Source: DATENM01 sp045807765
GTDB taxonomy: Bacteria > Acidobacteriota > Blastocatellia > UBA7656
Length of the DNA stretch: 64,000 nt
NCBI GenBank assembly: GCA_045807765.1
Contig: JBJMGU010000011.1
Location: 1-64,000 of the forward strand
Reading direction: 5' to 3'
Under the pieces are notes generated by a model. The model searched no databases. It was not told where the DNA came from and saw only the letters and a list, made by a program, of their open reading frames with translations. A program made the position numbers and the translations under genes. The stretch's first letter is position 1. Every line of letters begins with the position of its first letter. Shown here one piece after another: positions 36,101-42,755 of this stretch.

Positions 36101-36420
36101 CCTTCCGCAACCGCCCGGTCTACAACGTTGACATGCGCGTGCAGAAGCACTTCCAGGTGGGCGAGGGCCGTCGCCTGCTCTTCACCGCCGAGTTCTTCAA
36201 TATCTTCAACATTGAGAACATCGAGTTGGCGGGCAGCCAAGTGACGAACTACTGCTCGAACACCGCCGACCTGACCTGCGGCTTTACCGGGCCGACCAAC
36301 CCGAACTTCTTGCAGCTATATGATCGCAACCCGACCTCAACGCGCGTCGGGAGCCTGCTGCTCAACAACAACCCGGGCCAACCGTTCCAGGTGCAGCTCG
36401 GCGCGCGCTTCCAGTTCTAG
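33187..36420 (+). CDS. TonB-dependent receptor with carboxypeptidase-regulatory-like domain (Oar-like)
   Basis: A 1077-residue outer-membrane protein. A signal peptide (SLGALLMALCLSLASVPAFA) is followed by a carboxypeptidase-regulatory-like beta domain (GQIAGAVVDNQGAIVANASV, residues 35-115). The plug domain contains VNERAIENLPINGRRFQDFV, and the long beta-barrel ends in aromatic residues (RFQF), the usual outer-membrane assembly signal. No canonical TonB box is obvious. Proteins of this type are greatly expanded in Acidobacteriota and probably import large ligands such as oligosaccharides or peptides. The start follows GAGGCAGGA. The barrel is full length with no frameshift, and a strong terminator follows. 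Confidence 0.92.
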   Translation: MSRIKPFHSLGALLMALCLSLASVPAFAQSQASSGQIAGAVVDNQGAIVANASVKAVNTQTGLERTVTSGDDGLYSLILLPPGVYRVTATAQGFTAVTVDNVEVAVGRTIDVKITLGVSGVTEVVNVTAGTIQVQTTRSEADAVVNERAIENLPINGRRFQDFVTLTPAAQVDPRRQQISLSGQLGIHTNVSIDGADYNNPFFGGIRGGERSNNAYTVPQEAIKEFQVVASGYTAEFGRSTGGIVNAVTKSGTNAYHGSGFYLYRPKDLSRSNNFIDAIELSLRNNLLPGQTPREITVAPTQHQWGASFGGPIKKDKLFFFGAYEQQRQRQSREVFFDTIGSVASTPAISEALSFYHSLEGPFTQTNDAIAFIGRADYIVNDRHNLNVRYSYSHNEAQNAVSNGVPLFPTITNALSNNGTELDTTNTVVGQLNSFFTPTVVNEFRGQYSREKRPRPANAQQPLVTDSIGNFGTVSFLGENVELDWRAQIIDNITWSRGNHTFKVGGEYNHIFANQTFGFNQYGTYGVSGSAGTPAQAAALLALLSHPAGATTNRFDSTAVTLARQIGNLQATLPDNEGAAFIQDSWRIRPNFTLNAGLRWEGQYNPQPEVGNNALINLIKGFRFPSGHVVDPTEIPSDTNNFGPRLGFAWDPWSDGKTVVRGYSGIYYSRTPALLFAAPINNFRDPAGDLSVTLPLRAAPLNPNASANTVYKQLKLIGIDLNNFTLDKLPVITGEQVQQIAKLLGVDPLTAGLAPILMAPDFQNPTSVQYGIGIERELNRSLTVGADFSYVHTTHLQQNRDINLPLPFTRTTAPDPSQRPFFGLLLPVADKDHRDRPIANLNSVQIRESTGKALFRALTLRAKFQRRWGQFNAFYVRSKNLSTVDNEREAGGVLFENAFNTDSEYSLSNLDIKHQFVVNPVFFLPFGIDVSSAVRLRSGRPIDARIGSDVNQDRTNLDRPYRAPGIPFERNAFRNRPVYNVDMRVQKHFQVGEGRRLLFTAEFFNIFNIENIELAGSQVTNYCSNTADLTCGFTGPTNPNFLQLYDRNPTSTRVGSLLLNNNPGQPFQVQLGARFQF

Positions 36421-36445
36421 ACGCAAGCGCAACTGACATTCACAG

Positions 36446-36485
36446 GCGGCGGCGAGAGTAGGTCTCGCCGCCGCTTTTTTGTTTT
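36446..36485 (+). terminator. intrinsic terminator after the TonB-dependent receptor
   Basis: A perfect 12-base stem (GCGGCGGCGAGA with its complement at 36463-36474), a 5-base loop, then TTTTTTGTTTTT. A strong rho-independent terminator 25 bases after the stop. Confidence 0.9.
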
Positions 36486-36668
36486 TCCTGCAAGCTCGCC
36501 TTCGCGCTCCATTCCCTCACTCGTAAAGATTCCGGAACTCATGACCGGTTTCGGTGTCTAATCGATTAGCGCCGGCCTAATGCTCCATCCCTAGCGCTAC
36601 CCGTGGCGCGCAAGATTCTAAGGAGGTGCGGACTGCAAGGAGAACACTTCGCAGTCCGACTGAAACAT

Positions 36669-39212
36669 ATGCAACGCAGGCTCGTCTTGTCATTCGCCAT
36701 CTTGGCGGCACTTTGTATTGCAGGTTACATCGTGCTTGCCAAAGCCAGTAAACATTCGGGCACCGGCTTTGTCGCCGGCGCCGATACCTCTGCCGGTCAG
36801 GGGGCGCTTCAGATCATTGATCCCGAAAAAGGCGCCGTCGCCGGCTCGTGCCCGCTCAAACATACGGATGTCAAAGCCGAGATCAGCGGCTTTCTGTCGC
36901 GCGTCGTCGTGACACAGGAATTCGAGAACCCTTTCAAAGATAAGATCGAAGCGGTCTACACCTTCCCGCTGCCGCAGAACGCCGCGGTTGACGACATGAC
37001 CTTGCGCGTCGGCGACCACACGGTGCGCGGCAAGATCAAGCTGCGCGAAGAGGCGCGGGCGATTTATGAAGCGGCGCGCACGGCGGGCCACGTCGCCGGC
37101 CTGCTCGATCAAGAGCGGCCTAACATCTTCACGCAGTCGGTCGCCAACATCATGCCTGGCGAACGCGTCACCGTGACCATCAGCTACGTCGAGACTTTGA
37201 AGTATCAAGATGGCGCCTACGAGTTCGTCTTCCCGATGGTCGTCGGACCGCGTTACATTCCCGGCACGCCCACAGGCCAGCAAGCCGGAGGCTGGTCGCC
37301 CGACACCACGCAAGTGCCCGACGCCTCGCGCATCACGCCGCCGGTCGCGCCGCGCGGACTGCGCGCCGGCCACGACATCGCGCTCGAAGTGGCGCTCGAT
37401 GCCGGCGTGCCGATTGATGAGCTGAAGGCGATCAATCACGAAGTCAATCTTGAGCGGCCTTCGGCTCACAGCGCCATTATCCGGCTCAAGAGCCAGAGCG
37501 AAATTCCGAATAAAGATTTCGTGCTGCGCTATGACGTTGCCGGTCGGCGTGTCGAAGACGCGCTGCTCTTGCACCGCGCCCCGCACGGCAACAATGCGGA
37601 CGGCTTCTTCACTTTTATCCTGCAACCGCCCGACCGGGTCGCGGCTGAAGACGTGATGCCGAAAGAGATCGTCTTTGTGCTAGACACCTCCGGCTCGATG
37701 GACGGCTTTCCAATCGAGAAAGCCAAAGAGTCTATGAAGCTGGCGCTCGACGGGCTCTACCCGCAGGACACCTTTAACCTGATTACCTTCGCCGGCGACA
37801 CGCACATCCTCTTCCCGCAGCCGGTGCCGGCAACCCGCGCGAACCTGCAAAAAGCGCAAGCGTTTCTCGCCACGCGCAGCGGCGCGGGCGGCACAGAGAT
37901 GATGAAAGCCATCAAGGCGGCGCTCGATCCGTCGGATGCGCAGGATCATGTTCGCATCGTCTGCTTCATGACAGACGGTTACGTCGGCAACGATATGGAA
38001 ATCGTCGGCGAAGTGCAGAAGCATCCCAATGCGCGGGTGTTTTCCTTCGGCATCGGCTCGTCGATCAACCGCTACCTGCTTGACAAGATGGCCGAAGAAG
38101 GGCGCGGCGAAGTCGAATATGTTTCGCTCAATGACAACGGCTCGGCGGCAGCGAAACGCTTCCACGAGCGCATTCGCAATCCGTTGCTGACCGACGTGGT
38201 GATTGACTGGGGTGGCTTGCCGGTGACCGACGTTTATCCGAAGCGCATCCCCGACCTTTTCAGCGCCAAGCCGGTCGTCGTCTGCGGTCGCTACGCGCAG
38301 GGCGGGCGCGGCACGATCAAGCTGAAAGGCCGAGTCGCCGGCCACGACTATGTCAGAGAAATTCCGGTCGAGTTGCCCGACGCCGAAGCGCGCCACGACG
38401 TGCTGGCGACGCTGTGGGCGCGCACCAAGATTGACGACTTGATGAGCCAGGATTACACCGGCATGCAATATGGCGTGACGCGGCCCGACGTCAAAGAGCA
38501 GATCACGCAACTCGGATTGGATTACCGCTTGATGACGCAGTTCACATCGTTCGTCGCCGTCGAAGAAATGACCGTGACGGATGGCGGCGCGCCGCGGCGC
38601 GTCGAAGTACCGGTCGAGATGCCGGAAGGCGTCAGCCACGACGGCGTCTTCGGGAAAGAGGAAACCGAAAGCAGGGCCGTCGACTCGGTGGCCGTGAAGA
38701 CAGCGCAGCCCTACATAGCGCCACCGCCACCGTCCCGGCCCGCCGACCCGCGAGGCGCGATTGGCGGCACTGACAATGGTACAGGTGTCGGCCCCGGTCG
38801 CGGCTATGGCACTGGCACCGCATCGCCCACGGTGGTGAATGCCGAAGCGCCGAAATCTAAGCGCGACGTTGACGAACAGCAGCGCAACCGACCATTGTCC
38901 GCGGAAGAGCAGAAGCGGCAGCAATTACTTGCCAAGCTGCACCCGGCCATCGCCGCGCTCGTCGAACGGTTGCAGAAGAGCGGCACGCCAGCCGCCGCCG
39001 AAGCCCGCTTCGTACGCGACGGCAAGGCCGAAATTCAAGTCTGGCTGACCGTGAAATCCGATGCCCTGATGGCTCGGCTCAAGTCGCTCGGCTTTGAAGT
39101 CGTGGCCGATCCGAAATCGGCGAAGCTGGTCATTGGTCGTATCGCACTCGATAAGCTCGCGGCGCTCGCCGAACTTGGCGAGGTGCGATACATCGCCCCG
39201 CAAACGCAGTAA
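36669..39212 (+). CDS. VIT and VWA domain protein, membrane-anchored or exported
   Basis: An 847-residue protein. The start at 36669 gives an N-terminal hydrophobic segment (LVLSFAILAALCIAGYIVLA). Next comes a VIT domain (VTQEFENPFKDKIEAVYTFPLP, EARAIYEAARTAGHVAGLLDQ), then a VWA domain with an intact MIDAS (FVLDTSGSMDGFPIEKAKES, about residue 340). A Pro/Gly-rich stretch (about 665-730) leads to a charged C-terminal region unlike the rest (about 740-847). The layout follows bacterial inter-alpha-trypsin-inhibitor-like proteins, whose role is poorly known. Upstream, an 8-base hairpin (36629-36636 with 36651-36658) displays AAGGAG in its loop; a GTG at 36603 is an alternative start. A tandem-octamer palindrome follows the stop. 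Confidence 0.87.
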   Translation: MQRRLVLSFAILAALCIAGYIVLAKASKHSGTGFVAGADTSAGQGALQIIDPEKGAVAGSCPLKHTDVKAEISGFLSRVVVTQEFENPFKDKIEAVYTFPLPQNAAVDDMTLRVGDHTVRGKIKLREEARAIYEAARTAGHVAGLLDQERPNIFTQSVANIMPGERVTVTISYVETLKYQDGAYEFVFPMVVGPRYIPGTPTGQQAGGWSPDTTQVPDASRITPPVAPRGLRAGHDIALEVALDAGVPIDELKAINHEVNLERPSAHSAIIRLKSQSEIPNKDFVLRYDVAGRRVEDALLLHRAPHGNNADGFFTFILQPPDRVAAEDVMPKEIVFVLDTSGSMDGFPIEKAKESMKLALDGLYPQDTFNLITFAGDTHILFPQPVPATRANLQKAQAFLATRSGAGGTEMMKAIKAALDPSDAQDHVRIVCFMTDGYVGNDMEIVGEVQKHPNARVFSFGIGSSINRYLLDKMAEEGRGEVEYVSLNDNGSAAAKRFHERIRNPLLTDVVIDWGGLPVTDVYPKRIPDLFSAKPVVVCGRYAQGGRGTIKLKGRVAGHDYVREIPVELPDAEARHDVLATLWARTKIDDLMSQDYTGMQYGVTRPDVKEQITQLGLDYRLMTQFTSFVAVEEMTVTDGGAPRRVEVPVEMPEGVSHDGVFGKEETESRAVDSVAVKTAQPYIAPPPPSRPADPRGAIGGTDNGTGVGPGRGYGTGTASPTVVNAEAPKSKRDVDEQQRNRPLSAEEQKRQQLLAKLHPAIAALVERLQKSGTPAAAEARFVRDGKAEIQVWLTVKSDALMARLKSLGFEVVADPKSAKLVIGRIALDKLAALAELGEVRYIAPQTQ

Positions 39213-39220
39213 AAAAGCCC

Positions 39221-39331
39221 GACGCGGCGACGCGGGGACGCGGGGACGCGGCGAGGGAAAGAGACAGAGCTAACCGCTTGTCTTCCTTTCCCTGCGTCCC
39301 CGCGTCCCCGCGTCACTCTTCCCGCGTCACT
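39221..39331. repeat. palindrome of tandem GACGCGGG octamers
   Basis: The left arm (39221-39261) is built from 8-base units GACGCGGG/GACGCGGC and ends GAGGGAAAG. The right arm (39286-39331) begins CTTTCCCTG and continues with complementary octamers CGTCCCCG. It starts 8 bases after the stop of the VIT/VWA gene. Confidence 0.82.
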
Positions 39332-39382
39332 CCAGCCTTTTGCCTTGCGACGCAGCCGCCGGGTCGCTGATAATTTCAGTTT

Positions 39383-40867
39383 ATGGCTGAAACGGTCAGA
39401 GTTCGTTTTGCACCCTCGCCCACCGGTTATCTGCATGTCGGCGGCGCGCGCACGGCGTTGTTTAACTGGCTCTTTGCGCGCAAGCACAATGGCGTCTTCA
39501 TCCTGCGTATCGAAGACACAGACGTGCAGCGCTCGTCTGAGGCGATGGTGCAGGGCATCCTCGCGGGGCTGCACTGGCTCAGGCTTGACGCCGACGAGGG
39601 GCCGTTCTTCCAATCGTCGTTCGGCGAAGCGCATCGCGCCGCCGCCCTCCGCCTCGTCGAAGAAGGCAAAGCGTATTACGACTTCACGCCGAAAGAACAG
39701 GGTGACGACCGCACTGTCAAAGAGCGCATACGCGAGCAGGCGCGCGAAGGCCGTGAGCCCAACCCCTACCGCGACCTGCCGCTTACGGAAGCGCGCACGC
39801 GCCTTCAGGCAGGCGAGACGGCGGCGATCCGCTTGAAGGTTCCCGAATCGGGTGTGTCGCGCTTTGATGATATGGTCTATGGCCCGCAGGAGCGCGATTA
39901 CACAGACATTGAAGACCTCGTGCTGATTCGCTCCGACGGCCACCCGCTCTATAACCTGTCGGTGGTCGTTGACGACATCGAGATGGGCATCACCCATGTG
40001 ATTCGCGGCCAGGATCATCTGACCAACACCCACAAGCAGGTTTTAATTTACAGTGCGCTTGGGGCCGCTGTGCCGCGCTTCGGCCACCTGCCGCTGATCA
40101 ACGCGCCGGGTAAAGAGAAGCTCTCGAAGCGCAAGCACGGCGAGATCGTTTCGGTGACGACCTACAGGGATCGCGGCTTTCTGCCCGACGCCTTTGTGAA
40201 TTTCCTCGCCTTGCTCGGCTGGTCGCCGGGTGGCGATCAAGAGATCATGTCGCGCCAGGAATTGATTGAGCAATTCTCGCTCGACGGCGTCAACAAAGCG
40301 GCGGCGATCTTCAACTTCAAAGAGAGCGATCCCCTTGATTGGACCGACCCGAAGGCGCTGTGGATGAACGGCGAATACCTGCGCCGCATGCCGATAGACG
40401 ATCTGCTGCCGCTGGTCGCCGAGCAGTTGAAGAAGCACGGCATCTGGCGCGACGAGTTTGCAACCAATGAGCGCGACTGGTTCGCTCGCACAGCCGAGTT
40501 GTTGCGGGCGCGCTATCGCACGGCGGTTGATTTTGCCATACTGGGGCGGCCTTACTTTTCAGATGACTTTGAATACGAGCCGGCGGCGATAAAGAAGAAT
40601 TTGAAAGACGAGCGGCTGAAAGACCTGCTGCCCGGCCTCGCCGACCAGCTTGCGGCGCTCGACACGTTCACGCACGACAGCGCCGAAGCGGCTCTCAGAG
40701 CCTATTCCGAGGCACAGGGCGTCAAGGCGGGGCTGTTGATTAACGCCTCACGCACGGCGCTCACGGGACAGGCGGTCGGGCCGGGGATGTTCGACATTAT
40801 GGTCGCGCTCGGTCGCGAGAAGAGCGTCGAGCGGCTGCGCCGCGCCGTCGAACAGGTCGGCAAATGA
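39383..40867 (+). CDS. gltX: glutamyl-tRNA synthetase
   Basis: A 494-residue class I aminoacyl-tRNA synthetase that charges tRNA(Glu). The HIGH motif is PTGYLHVGGARTALFNW near residue 11, and the KMSKS motif is KLSKRKHG near residue 247. LRIEDTDVQRS binds glutamate, and MGITHVIRGQDHLTNT is typical of the family. The C-terminal anticodon-binding helical domain is complete and the length is normal. It is followed after 35 bases by the glutaminyl-tRNA synthetase gene on the same strand, so both are probably cotranscribed. With a GlnRS present the enzyme is presumably of the discriminating type, although sequence alone does not show this. Confidence 0.96.
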   Translation: MAETVRVRFAPSPTGYLHVGGARTALFNWLFARKHNGVFILRIEDTDVQRSSEAMVQGILAGLHWLRLDADEGPFFQSSFGEAHRAAALRLVEEGKAYYDFTPKEQGDDRTVKERIREQAREGREPNPYRDLPLTEARTRLQAGETAAIRLKVPESGVSRFDDMVYGPQERDYTDIEDLVLIRSDGHPLYNLSVVVDDIEMGITHVIRGQDHLTNTHKQVLIYSALGAAVPRFGHLPLINAPGKEKLSKRKHGEIVSVTTYRDRGFLPDAFVNFLALLGWSPGGDQEIMSRQELIEQFSLDGVNKAAAIFNFKESDPLDWTDPKALWMNGEYLRRMPIDDLLPLVAEQLKKHGIWRDEFATNERDWFARTAELLRARYRTAVDFAILGRPYFSDDFEYEPAAIKKNLKDERLKDLLPGLADQLAALDTFTHDSAEAALRAYSEAQGVKAGLLINASRTALTGQAVGPGMFDIMVALGREKSVERLRRAVEQVGK

Positions 40868-40902
40868 CCATAGAGTTTTTGCACAGGAGATAAAAGAGAC
40901 CA

Positions 40903-42618
40903 ATGAGTTCGGAGAAATCTGGCGCCGACGCACCAGCGGTCGAATCCGGCGGCGCGTCTAACTTTGTTCGCGACATCATCATTCAAGACCTCAAGGAAGG
41001 CAAACACGACGGGCGGGTGCAGACGCGCTTTCCCCCTGAGCCGAACGGCTACCTGCACATCGGCCATGCGAAGGCCATCTATCTCGACTTTGGGCTGGCG
41101 GCGGAATTCGGCGGCAAATGCAATCTGCGTTTCGACGACACCAACCCATCGAAAGAAGAAACCGAGTACGTCGATTCGATCATGGAAGACATTCGCTGGC
41201 TGGGTTACGAGTGGGACGCGCTGTTTTATGCGTCAGACTATTTCGGTCAGCTTTACGAGTGGGCCGTCCATCTCATCAAAGCCGGGAAGGCTTACGTTGA
41301 CGATCTGAGCGCCGCAGAGATTCGCCAGTATCGCGGCACGCTGACTGAGCCGGGAAGGGAAAGCCCGTACCGCAATCGCTCTGTCGAAGAGAACCTCGAC
41401 TTGTTTGAGCGCATGAAGAAAGGCGAATTCCCCGACGGCTCGCGGACGCTGCGCGCCAAGATTGACATGGCGTCGCCAAACCTCAACATGCGCGACCCGG
41501 TGATGTACCGCATCCTGCACATGGAGCATCATCGCACGGGCGGCGAGTGGTGCATCTATCCGATGTACGACTATGCTCACGGCCAGTCGGATTCAATCGA
41601 GCAGGTGACGCATTCGATCTGCACGCTCGAATTCGAAGACCACCGCCCGCTCTATAACTGGTTCATCGAACAGCTTGGGATCTTCCCGTCGCGACAGATC
41701 GAGTTCGACCGGCTCAACATCACCTACACGCTGTTGAGCAAGCGCAAGCTGCTCAAACTGGTGCAGGATGATCACGTTACCAGTTGGGACGACCCGCGCA
41801 TGCCGACGCTGTCGGGAATGCGGCGGCGCGGCTATACGCCGGAAGCGATTCGTAATTTCTGCTCCAACCTGAGCGTTTCGAAGACCAACAACATTGTGCA
41901 GTTGTCGCTGCTCGAATACTTCCTGCGCGAAGACTTAAACAAACGCGCACCGCGCGTTATGGCGGTGCTGCGCCCGCTGCGCGTCGTTATCGAAAACTAT
42001 CCCGATGATCTTGTCGAAGAGATGGAGGCGGTCAACAATCCCGAAGACCAGAGCGCCGGCACCCGCCGTGTGCCGTTCTCTAAAGTTCTCTATATCGAGC
42101 AGGACGACTTTCGCGAAGACCCGCCCAAGCAGTATTACCGGCTGGCACCGGGCCGCGAAGTGCGCCTGCGCTATGGCTACTTCATCACTTGCAAGGAAGC
42201 CGTGAAAGACGCCGAAGGCAATGTCATCGAGCTGCGCTGCACCTACGATCCACAGACGCGCGGCGGCAATGCTCCCGACGGGCGCAAGGTCAAAGCCACC
42301 ATTCACTGGGTCTCTGCCGCGCACGCCATAGATTGCGAGGCGCGGCTCTATGACAATCTCTTCATGAAAGAGAATCCCAACGAGGTTGAAGAAGGGCAGG
42401 ACTTCACCGCCAACCTGAACCCGAACTCGCTTGAGGTGTTGACCGGCTGCAAGGTCGAGCCGAGCCTGCGCGACGCGAAAGCCGGCGCTGGATATCAGTT
42501 CGAGCGGTTGGGTTACTTCTCGATTGACCCCGACTCCGAGTCTAATCGGCTGGTGGTCAACCGGACGATTGGCTTGCGTGATAGCTGGGCGAAGATCGAA
42601 CAACGCGGCAAGAAATAA
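40903..42618 (+). CDS. glnS: glutaminyl-tRNA synthetase
   Basis: A 571-residue class I synthetase that charges tRNA(Gln) directly. The HIGH motif is PPEPNGYLHIGHAKAIYLDFG and the KMSKS motif is LLSKRKLLKLV. CNLRFDDTNPSKEETEYVDSI and HSICTLEFEDHRPLYNW are diagnostic for GlnRS over GluRS. The C-terminal double beta-barrel (DFTANLNPNSLEVLTGCKVE) is complete. The start follows an AGGAGATAAAAGAG ribosome site. Its presence suggests the organism does not depend solely on the GatCAB transamidation route for Gln-tRNA. The enzyme type is thought to have come to bacteria from eukaryotes. Confidence 0.96.
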   Translation: MSSEKSGADAPAVESGGASNFVRDIIIQDLKEGKHDGRVQTRFPPEPNGYLHIGHAKAIYLDFGLAAEFGGKCNLRFDDTNPSKEETEYVDSIMEDIRWLGYEWDALFYASDYFGQLYEWAVHLIKAGKAYVDDLSAAEIRQYRGTLTEPGRESPYRNRSVEENLDLFERMKKGEFPDGSRTLRAKIDMASPNLNMRDPVMYRILHMEHHRTGGEWCIYPMYDYAHGQSDSIEQVTHSICTLEFEDHRPLYNWFIEQLGIFPSRQIEFDRLNITYTLLSKRKLLKLVQDDHVTSWDDPRMPTLSGMRRRGYTPEAIRNFCSNLSVSKTNNIVQLSLLEYFLREDLNKRAPRVMAVLRPLRVVIENYPDDLVEEMEAVNNPEDQSAGTRRVPFSKVLYIEQDDFREDPPKQYYRLAPGREVRLRYGYFITCKEAVKDAEGNVIELRCTYDPQTRGGNAPDGRKVKATIHWVSAAHAIDCEARLYDNLFMKENPNEVEEGQDFTANLNPNSLEVLTGCKVEPSLRDAKAGAGYQFERLGYFSIDPDSESNRLVVNRTIGLRDSWAKIEQRGKK

Positions 42619-42751
42619 AAGAGACCGCTTCCAGTTCGCACCGCTTGGAACGGTTTTCAAATTGGTGTGGCCATGTGGCGCAAGGCGGTTAGCTTGCGCC
42701 ACGCCCGATTGAAATCCGCCTTAGCGCGACGAGCCGGGAGCGGTCTCTTTT
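42617..42751. terminator. bidirectional terminator-like inverted repeat
   Basis: AAAAGAGACCGCT (42617-42629) and its exact complement (42739-42751) flank the gap between the convergent glnS and ADOP genes. Each arm ends in a run of T on the strand leaving its gene, as expected for a shared terminator. The interior also holds the smaller palindrome GCGCAAG...CTTGCGC. Confidence 0.5.
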
Positions 42752-42755
42752 AATT

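Noticed and set aside
37680..38924. 414-codon minus-strand frame opposite the VIT/VWA gene
   Set aside because: Entirely covered by the strongly supported plus-strand gene with VIT and MIDAS motifs; composition is shadow-like.
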